From: Seriola aureovittata
Lineage: Eukaryota > Chordata > Actinopteri > Carangiformes > Carangidae
Reading direction: 5' to 3'
DNA length: 64,000 nt
NCBI RefSeq assembly: GCF_021018895.1
Contig: NC_079375.1
Location: forward strand, 62,001 to 126,000
Part shown: positions 12,245-24,631 of the stretch, piece by piece
Numbering within the stretch: position 1 is the stretch's first letter
Layout of the letters: each line of letters starts with the position of its first letter
The notes under the pieces: model-generated
What the model saw: only the letters and a program-made list of their open reading frames with translations
What the model was told of the DNA's origin: nothing
Database searches by the model: none
Position numbers and translations under genes: made by a program

Positions 12245-12840
12245 TCAGGAATGGGCAGGAAGAGGAGTTCAGGGATCTGACGATGGCCTTCAGTGAATGA
12301 GGCGACAAGAACTGCATCCTTCTGAACACCTACAAGACCAAGAAAATAGTCATGAATTACGGAAGTTTAGGCCCACCCTTGAGCAGGTCAACATTAGAGG
12401 GAAGGACATTGAGGTGGTGCACACTTAAATAAATAGCACCTGAACAGTAAACTGAATTGGTCACTGAACACGGATGCCGTCTACAGGAAGGGACAGAGCC
12501 TGATCTTTTTCGTCAGGAGGCTCAGGTCCTTTGACGCCTGCAGTGAAATGATGCACATGTTTTTTCAGTCAGTGGTGGCCAGTGTCCTTTTTTATTCTGC
12601 AGTCTGCTGGGGCAGCAGCATGTCTGACATGAACAAAAGGAGACTTGACAAGCTAGTTAAAAAAGCTGGATCTGTGCTCGGCAGGATTCTGGACTCACAC
12701 AGGACTGTTGAGAGATGCATGTAAGATGCAGCCATCTTGAATAATACCAACCACCCTCTACACAACATTTTGGCAGGACAGAGAAGCAGCTACAGCTTCA
12801 GCAAACATATCATCTCACTGCTCTGCAGGACTGAATGAAT
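12245..12840 (+). mobile_element. non-LTR retrotransposon RT tail (degenerate)
   Basis: Broken reading frames give the thumb/C-terminal part of a LINE reverse transcriptase: a DAVYRKGQSLIFFVRRLRSF piece near 12475-12535, then SVVASVLFYSAVCWG near 12570-12610, NKRRLDKLVKKAGS near 12635-12675, and HPLHNILAGQRSSYS near 12755-12800. This order is typical of the 3' end of L2/CR1-like fish LINE pol genes. Stops and indels show it is dead, and the 5' part is missing as in usual LINE truncation. Confidence 0.6.
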
Positions 12841-14500
12841 TTTCTAAAATGCTGAATGATGATGTTTGTGTTTCATTTATCAATTAAAATGAAATTCACT
12901 CAATGGAAAAAAAGGTGTTTAGTAAATAGACTGACTTCCAGACGGCTGGAAATTCTTCAAGCCGTTGGCATTGCAACATTGCATTGTCCCTGTTGCCAAG
13001 TAAAGTGCTTAATTTCTGCACCGATTGGGTTGTTTCGGTTGGTTGGAGATGTTATTGTATCCCTAACAAGCTCCACAACAGTCATTATTCCCTCAGGATT
13101 GGGGGCGGTACCTAAGTGATTGAGTGTCGGGTATGGTTTCCACAACACTGTGACATGGAAAGACAGCAGTCATTTTACAATTCTTTGTGATTTGGTCTTA
13201 GTTAGGAGTCCTCTCCACTACTTTAAACTTCTCATAGACTTCAGTACAACTTTTAGTGCTAGGTCGCTTTCTGAATTACTCTTGGTCAATAAATTAGTCC
13301 TTAGTACTGACACGGCCCTTATTTATAGGAGTTTCTCCTAAACCTTCAAGTTGCTTTGTGAATACTACCCCAGAGCTCAAAGAAAATTAAATATTGGATA
13401 TTCAACAGGTGAACACAAATATGTGAAATGTGAAATAAGTATACGTGATTTAAATTAAACAAAATATGCATAATCACCATTGTCCTTTCACACCACCCCC
13501 TCACCACCACAATGTTGATATGACATTGCTATTATTGCTGCCCTTTTTTAAAATGATTAATATCTCTACATGGAAACTACAAAATGGTTGAGGTATTGCT
13601 AATGGCTGGGAACTACAACTACTTTGTCATTAGAGACGATCATGATCTATAGGTTGTCTCCTTAACTCTACTGACACACAGATAGCCTCACTTTTATAAA
13701 AGCTCAGTTTCAGAGCCATGCATAGACATTTTGGGGGGCGGTGCCCAAGCGTAAAATAAGGGCATCCCTCTAATAAATGTCAAATCAAGTTACTTACATA
13801 TTTATTCATTTCAATATCATACACTTGCAGATGTTTAATACTCAACAGATTCCAAAGGAATTATCAATTTACACAAAGACAATGCTCTCTAGCATTGTCT
13901 ATTTCTACATTTATCACAAGAAAAGACAACAACAAAGAAAACAATGCTACACTGTGCATTAGGGCATTTTCAAATGTATAGTTTGTTTGCTCATGTGCTT
14001 TAAAATAATAATTGAATGTCAACAAATCTTTATACAAAACTGAAAAAAGCTGTTCTGTAAATAAATAAAATTACAAACCAACCAGGCCTATGTCCAGGTG
14101 CAAAAATTAGGCTAAGTGTGTTCTGTGTACTCAAATGAAGGGAGCATTATGTTACTATTCGTGAATGAGCAAAATTAATTTTGTGCATGATAATTCAGAG
14201 TTAATCTCCCAAAAATACACCAACGGTAGGACATGATGTTTATTTGGCAAAGACTACATGATTGATTTATAACAACTGTAAACCTCAGCAGGCTGTAACT
14301 GTCAGTGGCCCAACTTCAGCTACTTTTTCTGAAGCTAAATTTTAATGGGCTATTTGTCACTAAGCAATGCTTTAATAATATTTAAGATAAATAGTAACTC
14401 TTCAAGTTCACTAAGCTCTGAGCGCAGTCTCTGTGACGGCAAATAAACTACTTTCATTTCATGTATTGGGACTCATTCAAGAGACCACATGCTCGCTGTT
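12841..14500. other. AT-rich stretch without recognisable genes
   Basis: Several frames of 60-90 codons occur here but have no family motifs and are AT-rich. I see no element ends or RNA gene. Confidence 0.35.
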
Positions 14501-14719
14501 CTACAGATAATAGAAGTCACTTCACCACAGTTCGTCACTGTTCACACCTGGGGATGACCCTCCCCCAGGGACCTCAATGACCAGTCAGTGTTGGTCAGTG
14601 TGTGACATGTGACCCCCCAGGGTGTCACCAGACAAAACCAGATATCCTTCTCTGCTCGAATTTTTGAGTTTATAATGGGTGTGTATTGCGTGGAATGTTC
14701 AGGGCTAGAGTGGGTGACA

Positions 14720-14971
14720 TCACCACTGTACCACCAGTGGTATGGGTTTAAAAGCCTTGGAGAAGAAGAAGCCCACTCCTCCACTCAGAGAAGTGTTGTG
14801 ACTTAAAATGGCTTCCCCTTCCCATTCTGTTTCATTTGTAAAAGCACTGTGCGCTTCTTGTAAGAAAAAGACATCTACTTTTTTTATTTTAGCTGTTTCA
14901 AAAATAAAAGCTCTTTTTCTTGCCTCTCTAACTCCATTAACATTTAAAACGCCCAGTTTAAAAACATCCAT
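14720..14971 (-). pseudogene. LINE ORF2 N-terminus, endonuclease domain fragment
   Basis: 83 codons beginning MDVFKLGVLNVNGVRE, then KIKKVDVFFLQEAHS and SGGVGFFFSKAF. This is the start of an apurinic/apyrimidinic-type endonuclease of Tx1/L1 LINE ORF2: the N in LNVNG and the E of LQEAHS are the conserved metal-binding residues. The protein would nick target DNA to prime reverse transcription. It ends after about 80 residues, before the catalytic His, so it cannot work. Confidence 0.65.
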
Positions 14972-15189
14972 GATAAGTGAGATGTTAAAAAGTAGAGTAA
15001 AAACAAATAAATTAAATTAAAATACACATAGCTGCCTTTCCCATCATCGCTCATTTGTTTTTTGCTTTCAGCTTAAGTTCCTTTGATCTAAAAACCTCCT
15101 TATTTGTGAGTCCAGCCTCTTATCTCTGACTCATGTGGGCTCTGGCCAAAGAATAAAAAGACTGGAAAATAAAAATAAAAAAAAAAAAC

Positions 15190-15957
15190 TGCTGAAGTTT
15201 GGGATGTAGCTACTGTCAGAGACACACTCATCAGTCTCACTGTCATCTGTGTTCAGTTTACTTTTCTTGCCTTCCACAACTTTATTGGTTTTTCCATCAC
15301 TTGTGTTTTTGTTTTTCCCCTGCCTTTTGTTGCTATCTTTGGTTTCATAAACCTTACTGTTTCCTCCTCCACCTGCTCACTCCACAACACACTTTTTAAA
15401 TTATTTTATTTCTTTCTTTTTCACTGCTGCCTCCTGCTTTTTTGTCATTCATTTGTTCACACACACCACTTTAATTCCTTTCTTTGTCCCTTTTCTTTGG
15501 CTTCCCCACACTCTCTCACATCATTCACATATACACCCAGTGTATTTACAGTACTCACCCCGTGCACTGGGTTGGACACAGTAGTGGTTCTTCGCATTAA
15601 TGCCCACAGAGCGGCAAACGGCACATAAGATGAGGCGACCGACCCCACAGCAGTGCTCCTTGTCCGGAAAGCTCTCTATTGAGAAACTCATCGGTTATGA
15701 AGGGGCGGGAGATGTGAAAGCGGTAGCACTATACAAAACTTTCGTTCAATCTGAGTGACTCAGTTCACCTTATCCGTCTGTTCCAGGAAAATGACCACGG
15801 AGCTGTTAATCTGAGCAGCCGATTTAACACTGCTGGGCCCGACCTTTTCCCCCACAGCCAGGCTGATGTCATCAAAGCTGCAGGGGAGCCACGCCACCGG
15901 TGAAACGCCGTTAAGGGGGAAAGATGAAAGACAAAAAAACACCAAAAAAAGCACCAA
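15190..15957 (-). pseudogene. Tx1-type LINE ORF1 fragments
   Basis: The stretch around 15765-15890 reads GEKVGPSSVKSAAQINSSV followed by VIFLEQTDKVN, matching the nucleic-acid-binding ORF1 of fish Tx1-like LINEs. In another frame near 15640-15700 come PFITDEFLNRELS-like residues, and near 15200-15240 TDECVSDSSYIPNF, an acidic C-terminal part. Frame changes and stops separate these pieces. The expected CCHC knuckle is not clearly preserved. Confidence 0.55.
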
Positions 15958-15960
15958 ATT

Positions 15961-16450
15961 TAAACCAAATGAACTGTGATGAATAAACTATGTGAAAATA
16001 AAACCCATTTAAAGACGTTCAAAAGAATGACCAAAATAATGAAGCTCAATTAACACACCAGATGCTGATTACATAAGGAACTATGACTAGTGTCAATGAG
16101 AGGAGTTGTGTTGGCAGCTACAACAGTTAGCTTTCAGTTTGCCTGTTAACCAGATTAATTAACTAGCACCAGCTAACTGCTGTTGTTAGCTAACGGGTAG
16201 CTATGCTTTTGGGCAGGAAAATTAAATGCAAAACAGTTAACTAACTTCACTGTAAATGACCGTGCATTTATTGTCGAAGTCCCGGGGTCTGACTCTGTCT
16301 CCTCTGCTCCTTTCGTGTAGTTTTATCCACAAAGTGTGTAATAAAGTGAGCGAAGCAATATCACGCAAGTTTTTAGTGTACTACCTGGTAAAAAACAGCA
16401 AAAGCTGCGGCGAAACGCATTCACTGCAAGACTATGCATATGGGTCCGTG
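15961..16450. other. target flank of the integrase-type transposon
   Basis: This may be the 5' UTR/promoter part of the Tx1-type LINE (AACTAGCACCAGCTAACTGC and similar). No coding region is convincing. It adjoins the terminal repeat of the transposon at 16451. Confidence 0.3.
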
Positions 16451-16491
16451 TACCTTCCGTTCATTCTATTTCCGATTTTGAAACGCAAATC
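16451..16491 (+). repeat. left 41-bp terminal inverted repeat
   Basis: Identical over 41 bases to the reverse complement of 21812..21852. It starts TACCTTCCGTTC and ends AAACGCAAATC. Similarity continues a few bases inward (AAAAAACAAA against GGAAAACAAA). Confidence 0.9.
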
Positions 16492-16814
16492 AAAAAACAA
16501 ATTTAGGGCCATTTTTTCTATTTCCATTTCTGAATCAAAAATCGGACAACCAATTTAATGAACCTTTTTTAAAAAACTATTGCATTTTCTGACCCAAAAT
16601 TTAGTTTTCGGGGAAAGGCCTTGAATTTCTGTATTTCAATTTTCAATTTTTACGCTTTTCAGTCTGTAACCGGGAAATAAAATAATTGGCGGATTGATCC
16701 ACCTTGCAGGAAGCGCAGGAAGCAGTGCGGTAGCCTAGCTTAACTAATTTCAGCGTGGTGTAGGTCTGCAAACAACCTGTATTTTGTCGGTGCGGTAACA
16801 ATTCATCGTGCACA

Positions 16815-17082
16815 ATGGACTCGAGTTATATCCTTTTTAAAGGAAACAAAAGGCTAACGCTTAAGGAGGACGACATGATTGGAGATAAAATCGCCAGAAT
16901 ATTCCAGGTAGGTAACATTTTTTTCGTTTGCTTGGAGAACATGCTAACGATGCTATGCGTAGCACACGGCTAGCCGACTCATTAAGGCTCCTCAATGTAA
17001 GATAATTGAAATTTAAAAACTATAAGCCTATTTACAAAATAATGTGCTGTGTGTGTGTGTGTGTGAGAGAGAGAGAGCTTGT

Positions 17083-17117
<35 letters not shown>

Positions 17118-19396
17118 CTTGTGTGTGGTGTGTGTGTGAGAGAGAGAGAGAGAGCTTGTGTATGTGTGTGTGTGTGTGAGAGAGAGAGAGAGCGTGTGTG
17201 TGAGTGAGAGAGCGTGTGTGTGAGTGAGAGAGCTTGTGTGTGTGTGTGTGAGAGAGAGAGAGCTTGTGTGTGTCTGTGTGAGAGAGAGAGCTTGTGTGTG
17301 TGTGTGAGAGAGAGAGCGTGTGTGTGAGTGAGAGAGCTTGTGTGTGTGTGTGTGTGAGAGAGAGAGCTTGTGTGTGTGTGTGTGAGAGAGAGAGTGAGTG
17401 AGTGAGAGAGAGAGCCTGTGTGTGTGTGTGTGTGTGTATGAGAGAGAGAGAGCTTGTGTGTGTGTGTGTGTGTGTGAGTGAGAGAGAGAGTGAGTGAGTG
17501 AGAGAGAGAGCCTGTGTGTGTGTGTATGAGAGAGAGAGAGCTGGGGGGGAGGTATAGAATATTATAATAATTGAATTGCAAGAAATAAATAGAAATAAAT
17601 GTTTGGTAGGTTGCACATATCTGTTCTATCTCATTTAGCTGATGCTTTTCTTTCAAAGGTATATGCTCCTAGCCTGTATATAACTGATGATGACAATGTG
17701 GCGATATTCCCGGGATCGGCTGGACATTTCAGCTGCTTGGACCTAAGACCTCGTGGCCACTATGAGGTTCATGGGGATGATATTGGTCTGCCAGTTGAGC
17801 AGACTCATCCATTGTCAGGCCAGAACCGTTTCCAGTTCCACCGTACAGCACAGACCACTGCTGCTCTAGGGTCACCTGCTCAGGCCGTAGCTCCCACACA
17901 CTCCCGAGCAAGCATGAGTAACACCTTCCAAAAGGTATCCCCTGTCTCATCTGTTCACAGCCCCTACAATTGACTAGCAAGCTACATATGAATAAATCAA
18001 CATAATTGTATTTGTTTTCGTAATTCATAAGATCCTTTGTAACCAAGATATTTAAAAACTTGAATCAATTGTAATTGGATCAATTGTAATGTAGACTGTG
18101 TGTTTGAGATGGAATTAATTGATTTGACTTGATGTAAACCACTCCCACAACAATCTTCCTAGGTCTGCTTTCATTGCTGAGCTAAGCCAGGAGAAACTTA
18201 AGCCTGCTCGTATGGTTGTACTCAGACTGTTTGAGTTTGAAGCCACAACCACAGGTATCCTTGCAAAAATACACGATGCCCTGCAGAGTGATGACCCTTT
18301 CATCCTGACTGATGCCCAGGGAAATGAAATTGTGGACTCCGAAGGGACAAGAGGTACTTAAAAATTAATGATTACATAATAATAAATAAAAATGCTTTGT
18401 TTGATCAACTATATGCCCCATCTACTTAAATACTGTGCTCTCTTGGTCTCTTAATTTTTTGACCCACAAAGTATTCTGTTTAGCTGCAAATGTGTTTACA
18501 TTATACCTGTTAAATGATTTGTCTTCCTCTCTTGCTAGGCTCCAAGTATTGGAAGCAAAATGCAAAGAAGTTTCTTGCTGTCCCAGAGAACATCTTCCAT
18601 GAGTTCCAGCAAGGAACAAAGGGAAAGAAACTGAGGTAAACATTTTAGTTACTGCCTATTAATATTTGTCTTTCATTTTGTTTTTAAGAACATCTCTCTT
18701 AGAAAAAAGGTTATCTGAACAGAACTGGTGAATATTGTATGATTTTTTTTTGTTGTTGTTTTTGTCCCTCCTTGTAGTCATAAAGATATGGACTCCACAA
18801 GTCTTCAGGAGGTCCATGACAAAATAGAAGAAGTGATCTTGGCTGCTCAAGGACTGAGTGAAGTCACCACAGTCATCAAGGACCTGTCAACACATGCCAG
18901 CAACACCACGGGCGCCATGCTGGTTCTGACCCACACCATGATAACACACGTGAAGGATGCCTTTGGTTGTATTGTGTGCAAAGGTCTGTAACATAATTTG
19001 TTGTATGATCTATATTAAAGTCTACCTTAAATAGGATCAAATTGAATGTCTAAGTGAATCAAGCATTAATTCGCTTCTGCATGTTAAAGTTAAACTGTCC
19101 CTTGCCAAGCTTTTAAACATATATAATATATAGGTAAAGAGAAGATAATATATTGAACTCTAATCTTGCATGTGTCTTGTCCTTTTTATTTTCTTCATCA
19201 AACAGGGCTAATGGAAGAACCTGTGATGGCCGTATGCTGCAAAAGCTTTGTCAACTGCAAAAACTGCGTTGACCAGTGTATGCTGACATCCGACCAGTGC
19301 CTCAAATGCAGGGCAGATGAGTTCTCTGTCAATGCACACAGGCTGATCAGTCTGGACAATGTTCTCTCCATACTGGGTGGTGTAATTAAGATGTGA
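16815..19396 (+). CDS. transposon-borne RING/U-box-like protein, six exons
   Basis: Exons 16815-16907, 17659-17934, 18163-18353, 18539-18635, 18778-18983 and 19206-19396 all have AG/GT borders. The ATG opens MDSSYILFKGNKRLTL. Exon 3 has QEKLKPARMVVLRLFEFE and exon 3/4 reads ILTDAQGNEIVDSEGTRG then SKYWKQNAKKFLAV. Exons 5-6 encode a Cys-rich end: CIVCKGLMEEPVMAVCC, NCKNCVDQ and CLKCRADEF, i.e. CxxC...CC...CxxC...CxxC, like a RING or U-box fold; ubiquitin ligase activity is inference. Phases fit from exon 3 onward, but exon 2 ends in phase 0 while exon 3 needs two upstream bases. So a small exon is missing, unrecognised, or the copy is frameshifted. Without that gap it would be about 350 aa. 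It is probably an accessory protein of the transposon. Confidence 0.65.
17047..17542. repeat. compound TG/AG satellite in intron 1 of the RING-like gene
   Basis: About 500 bp of alternating (GT)n and (GA)n blocks joined by GCTTGTGTG. On average one TG block plus one AG block makes a 45-70-bp unit repeated about ten times. It yields artefactual Thr/His/Ser/Leu reading frames on the minus strand in two phases, which are not genes. Strand asymmetry (purine-rich AG blocks) could favour unusual DNA structures. Confidence 0.9.
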
Positions 19397-19634
19397 ATGT
19401 ATCACGTTCTGTGATTTAAGCTTGATTGCCTCTGTTACAGTACATCTGGCTAATTGCCTTGTTCAAAGTCAGTTGGAATTTTGCACTTGTTCAGCGGCTG
19501 TAGAGGATACAGAATATTTTATTTTTATATATTTTTTGTATTTCATGTTGCACTTTAGAAAAAATATGTTTACTGGGTTGGGAACATAGTGTAATGTTGC
19601 TATATAGCAAGTGTTCGATTTTAGTTGCAATTAA

Positions 19635-20017
19635 CCTCTTAAGCCCTAGAGACCCCGTATATGGGTCCTGTTAGGGTTAATCTGTAAAATTACATTAGTC
19701 ATCATAATATTCAAAAGCCAATGCAAAGATGAATAACCATGAATGCTCATCATCTTTGCTTTGACCCTTTTACAGACTATCATTTCAAGACATTTTTTCA
19801 GAGAAGTAAAATTTCACTAGAAGCCATAAAATTTCACCAAAAGATGTTAAATTTCACACACTTAAAACATTTTTTTTTTTACAATGTCGCAAATTTCTTG
19901 AATGTCTTGTAATGTTAGCCTGTAAAAGAGTCAATGCATCTTTGCATTGACTTTTGAATATTGTGATGACAAATGTAATTTTCCGGATTAACCTTAACAG
20001 GACCCATTTTCTAGAGG
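19635..20017. mobile_element. TTAA-flanked inverted-repeat MITE (piggyBac-like)
   Basis: A 383-bp insert between TTAA at 19631-19634 and 20018-20021. The ends are CCTCTTAAG and CTAGAGG. The two arms (GGGTCCTGTTAGGGTTAATC on the left, and its slightly diverged complement on the right) extend for more than 100 bases each, so the whole insert can fold as a hairpin. It has no coding capacity. TTAA targets with CCYT-like ends point to piggyBac-type mobilisation. It sits exactly between the 3' ends of the two convergent genes of the host transposon. Confidence 0.7.
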
Positions 20018-20078
20018 TTAAAGGAAAGTAACAAAATATTCAGTATATCTAGAACCAACTTGTCTTTATTTGACATTT

Positions 20079-21523
20079 TCATGCATATTGTTGCGTAATG
20101 TTTATCAGATAGAGCAATGCATCCTGAAAAGGTACAAAGTTATAGTTTACCACGTTGTCTAATAAAACTGAAATATCAGGGTACTCCTCAGCAAAACATT
20201 GTTCTGCTGATATTTTGTCGTCCTCAGTTGAGAAGGGGTCCGTTCCAAAGCAGGAGACTCTTGTCAGTGAAGAGCCAACATCCTGCTGGTACATGTCTGC
20301 TGCTTGGGAGGCATGGGGCAACAAGTCCTCTCCTAGTTTTTTTGGACATCCTCCTTCTGCGATTGGATTGAAACGATTGGGTGTTCCTTTGCCTGTGAAG
20401 CAAAGCATAGGTCACAAAATATCAGCTACTGTTTGAATTCACTGTCAACTTTACAATAAAGAAAAAGTTCACAAAAAAGGACTGGATTGTGTGATACATG
20501 TTTTTTTATGTAACTTACCTGGGATTCTGTGTGCATTCCATGCAAGTACAGCTCTTGTTATGCCAATCTTGACCCTGTCTGATGAATCAACATAAGCCAT
20601 GACATGTAGGCCTAGTCTACATGAAATATAAAATATAAAACAGAGGTGGGTAGAGTAGCCAAAAATTGTACTCAAGTAAGATTATTGTTACTTCAGAATA
20701 ATATGACTCAATTAGAAGTAAAAAGTAGTCATCAAATACTTGAGTAAGAGTAAAAACGTACTTGGTGAAAAAACTACTCAAGTACTGAGTAACTGTTGAG
20801 AAATGTTTGATTTATTTGTGAAGACATTTAATGAGACAAAAATACAAAATTATAATCTTCAGGAAAATTCAAGTACTTTCAATCAATAAAATAATAGAAT
20901 AAATAAAAATGAAAAATAAATTAAATATTTACAAAATAAATTACAGCACAAGAACCACAAATTTCCAAATTTGATTGGTGAAACACAGTCACAGGGTAGA
21001 GCCTTTGATGGAAGTCCCTCTCTCTGACAAACTAAAACAGAATAAATAATAGTGATGCATAGAATACTGAATGGGTAAAAAAGAAAAATAACTAGCTCAG
21101 TGTAGCCTAATGTAGTACAGTAAGAGTACATTCTTCTTCACAAATATACTCAAGTATGGAGATGATGTAAAACTACTCCAAAGTACAATTTATTCAAAAA
21201 CCTAATCAAGTAAATGTAACAGAGTATATGTAACTCGTTACTACCCACCTCTGTAAATCGAAGAAAACCAAAGAACTTACCTGATTTATTGCCCTGCTGA
21301 TAGCAACCTCTAATTTTGTGTCGGATACATGTCCCCTCCTGGAAATGTTGTGATGTGCACAAAATCTCCCGACACTCATTTCAGAACATCCTTGCTGCAC
21401 ACCTAATTGTAATAAATTTGTGGAAATGTCCGCGTGTGAGAGATTTTGCGCTATCATTTCTCTTATTAAATTTCCATAAGGCTCGAGAGACACCATCTCG
21501 TCTAGTCTTAAAACTCCTGCCAA
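20079..21523 (-). pseudogene. integrase-type transposase gene with catalytic middle deleted
   Basis: Three minus-strand exons survive: 21281-21523 (MAGVLRLDEMVSLEPYGNLI start, SVGRFCAHHNISRRGHV, ending AINQ with donor GTAAGT), 20519-20611 (SSDRVKIGITRAVLAWNAHRIPG) and 20079-20392 (KGTPNRFNPIAEGG to the stop). The first exon looks like a helix-turn-helix DNA-binding head. The last two match, from memory, the tail of fish integrase (rve, DDE) transposases, which have WN.HRIPG followed by a long C-terminal region. The exon that should carry the D,D,E triad is absent. The first exon ends in phase 0, whereas the next needs one upstream base, confirming missing sequence. A hAT-like insert occupies the gap. 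This copy cannot make active transposase. Confidence 0.65.
20641..21253. mobile_element. non-autonomous hAT-like element with CAGAGGTGGGTAG ends
   Basis: The insert begins CAGAGGTGGGTAGAGTAGCC and ends TTACTACCCACCTCTG, an inverted repeat, with the ACTCAAGTA-rich interior common in a widespread teleost hAT-type non-autonomous family. It has no coding capacity. The 8-bp target duplication is not obvious (ATATAAAA left, TAAATCGA right). It sits where the transposase catalytic exon should be. Confidence 0.7.
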
Positions 21524-21811
21524 CCGAATCTGCTACTGTTGTGCTAAAGACGTGCTAATCGCGGAAAAAAAAAAGAAATACTGCTTCCGGTTCACCTTGT
21601 AATAAGGTAAAAAAATCCCTGCATATTTGCATTTTGGATTAACATAGATTGGATTTTTCGTGTTTATCTTGGAATATAAAAATCAATAATAGGAAAACAA
21701 CACAAAATCCAATTTTATGGCTATATTTTAATGTAAAATGGCTCTTTTTTTAAAAAAAAAAAACCTGCTACATATATTGAAAAAAGAAAAATGCCTTTTT
21801 TTTGTTTTCCG

Positions 21812-21852
21812 ATTTGCGTTTCAAAATCGGAAATAGAATGAACGGAAGGTAC
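21812..21852 (-). repeat. right 41-bp terminal inverted repeat
   Basis: Perfect inverted match of 16451..16491, ending GAACGGAAGGTA on the plus strand. Confidence 0.9.
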
Positions 21853-22794
21853 TCGTCCCGCAGCTTTGAGAAAACCCCGGTAAGATATACATCAAAACGT
21901 GCGTCTTGATCACGAAAGAGGTGCTATGACTTTTGGTGTTAAAATTCCAATTTTTCCCAAAGTTATTCCCAAAAAACTGAGGAACCCACCTTTTTTCTAC
22001 AAATTTCACCTTTTTTCTGAGTCACCCAGCTCTCTCATACCTGCACGTAGAAATGTGATTCAAACTATAAAAAGGAGGAAAACTTCTGCTCCCTCAAAAA
22101 GACAGGAACTGTTTTTACATAACATTTAAACTTTTCAAACTATGAGCACTCAAAGGAGGAGTGCAATCACTTTTTCTTCAAAATTAGAGTGAAAGCGTCA
22201 GTTGGCTAGAGTGCGTGAAGCAGTAAAAAATAACCTTTATTTTTATTTTAAACTCGAGCTCACGGCCAACGCCATAAAACCTGTCTCACTCTCATTGACA
22301 CCTAATGTAATCGTCTTTTTTTTTTCAAAAGAATCTCACTCTGTCTTTGCACTGAGCTTACTCACTCATTTTAAGGAATATCTTTTCTCATAATTTGCAG
22401 TTGTTTGAAGCCATGTAGAAGCCAAATTCTGGGCAGATTTTCACATTGCCATGGCAACGGCAGCTCCTGACCTGTGTGCGTGCGTGCGTGCGCCTAGCAA
22501 CCAGACTCTCCAAGCTCCGCTAGCTTTACATTAGCCGCATGTTAGATCTTAAATTACATTTAATTAGGTCTTAAATATGTAAGTCCATTTACTGCTTCCT
22601 TCGTTGCTTTTTTTTTTTTTGTTTTGTTAAAAAAGTGAATGAAGTTGTGACGGTCTCCGCTGAGACAGAGGAGAGGACTAGCCCTCTCTCGCTGTCACTT
22701 CTAATCGCGTTGCTCTCCTCCCCAGTAATGTTTAATTTTATCACCGAAAAAAACATAATAGTGGTAATTTAAATAGCAGTTCATGGGATTTATT
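21853..22794. other. right flank of the integrase-type transposon, unidentified
   Basis: No gene recognised. A short GTGCGTGCGTGCGTGC run is at about 22477-22492. Confidence 0.3.
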
Positions 22795-23079
22795 AACCCT
22801 CAGGGGTCCCTCTGTCCTTTTTGGGACATTTTCTTCCCTTTTTTTTTTGATTTGCTGATCATTTTGGCTGTGTTACAGCTGAAGGTATGGATTTCTGCAA
22901 GAAAGTGTATTTTTTGACATTTTAAAAATCTAATGTCAGTTACTGTTACAGGTCTATTTTACACTGGTAACACATTTTGTATCCTCTGGGGTTCCTCGCG
23001 TCCAAAAAAGGACACACAAAGAAAATGCTATAAAATCATCATATATCAATATTTTTTCTGCTTTTTTTGCATACATCTC
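22795..23079. mobile_element. possible TTAA-type MITE half
   Basis: It starts TTAACCCTCAGGGGTCC and ends near GGGGTTCCTCGCGTCC with a matching GGACAC motif, resembling piggyBac-like MITE termini with a short imperfect inverted repeat. The right border is unclear, and a Kolobok-like element begins at 23084. Confidence 0.3.
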
Positions 23080-24631
23080 TTAAAGGGGACATATTATGCT
23101 CCTTTTTAACAAGTTTGAATAAGTCTCAGAGGTCCCCAAAGCATGTCTTTGAAGCTTTTTGCTAAAAAATCCACTCCGATCCTATATTTCAGCAGGCCTG
23201 TAAAACCCTCTTTTTCAGCCCTGTTCAGAACAGGCTGTTTCTGTGTCTGTAGCTTTAAATGCAAATGAGGTAGGTAGGTAGCTAATGCTAACTGTTACTG
23301 TCTCGTCATTACTGGGAGCTCTTTTGGTAAATAAGCACTATTGTGAATAGTGTAATGTAGTTATCTGTCATGCCTCCTTAGATATACTTTTACAGTCTGA
23401 AAATGTTTGTTGTATGTGGACTGCTACAGGTGTTCAATGTCAGTACTAGTCAGATATTTTAATAGATGCTGACAAAGTAAATCATTTTTCTCCATGTTTT
23501 GAGCAGAGATGCTCATCATGACATCTTCCTTTATGTAGTAAATTTATTTTGTGTATCACAATGAAAGCTGTAAATCAGCATAAACATGTCTGACAGCAAC
23601 AGTAATCTTTAGTCAAAGACTAAACTGTGCAGTTTTCTACACTACACTGTTGTCAAGCTCCACATTATATGCAATAAGTGACATGTTATAAATTACCTAT
23701 GTTATATGCACTTGATATGTAGCCAAGCTTACTTCTTACCCACCTTAGTTCCACTGTCTGTCAGCTTTTGAATTTCATAAGCTTTATATTCTGGTGAATG
23801 TCACAATTTTTCTCTATATTTTGGATAGGTGCTCCTGTGGAAACTGTGCAACCATGCCCACAGAAGCTGAGAATATCTGCTGCTAGGAGATACCACAGGT
23901 AGCATTCTCACTAGACAAACTAATCAGTAATTTGTTTTGATTACATTACATTTATAATAAACCATTTGTGATTCACTGTAGGTTACCAGACAGCTATGGG
24001 AGATCGAGGAACATTTACCATGTATGTTAGGCCGTACTGGGTTGGAGCTGCTCTGCGTCAATGTGTACTCCCTCCAGAATGCCTGCAACATGTACCACGC
24101 TGACTACGGTACTTTACAGTTGAGAGAAATACAGCAGCACGTTTTGCTTCTTTGTAAAAACATAGTTTCAATCTAAATAAAAGATGTTAGGCAGTCTTGT
24201 TTTACTTCAGTGCACATAATTTTACAATGGTAATAACACACACTCAAATAAATTAGTTTAGCTGCTCTTTGATTTGTAAAGTTCTTCTATCAGCAGATAG
24301 TGTGCATATAATATATGAATTCAGAGGAGTCATTTCTTTAGTAACAATCAAGCATTTATTTACATCAAATGAGGCAGTTATAATCAGTGATAATAAAAAA
24401 AAACTGTAGGATTCACTGGATCCATAAAAAAAAATTGTGAGACACAACATAGATATATGTTTGCAAGTGCCCTGTCCAGTTGTTTTAGTCAGTACAGGTA
24501 TCTAGCCTATAGGAGCTTTGTGAGCTGGTGCTGGGGCTTCCTTGGTTGCAGAATCTGGGTCGTCATTCCAGCCTGCGTGGTCCTACGCATCCATGCTGTG
24601 TTTCCTGACGCCACAGGCCGGTATGTGGGTT

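Larger units (their letters stand above)
14700..15960 (-). mobile_element. Tx1-type (L1 clade) LINE, 5' part retained, 3' part missing
   Basis: Read on the minus strand, ORF1 pieces (15957 down to about 15190) are followed by the start of ORF2 (14971 down to about 14720), in the order expected for a LINE. The ORF2 RT is absent. ORF1 and ORF2 family matches are described in their own entries. LINE insertions normally lose their 5' end, so the missing 3' end implies a later deletion or a rearrangement near 14700. Confidence 0.6.
16451..21852. mobile_element. integrase-type DNA transposon with two convergent genes (IS3EU-like)
   Basis: A 5402-bp segment bounded by perfect 41-bp inverted repeats that begin TACCTTCCGTTCATTC at both ends. 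Inside are a plus-strand six-exon gene for a RING/U-box-like protein and a minus-strand gene whose N- and C-terminal exons resemble fish integrase-type transposases. The genes converge, separated by an inverted-repeat MITE. This two-gene layout recalls eukaryotic transposons I know as IS3EU, but I cannot check this by search. The flanks (GGTCCGTG and CTCGTCCC) show no clear target duplication beyond a possible TA. The transposase lacks its catalytic centre here, so this copy is non-autonomous. Confidence 0.7.
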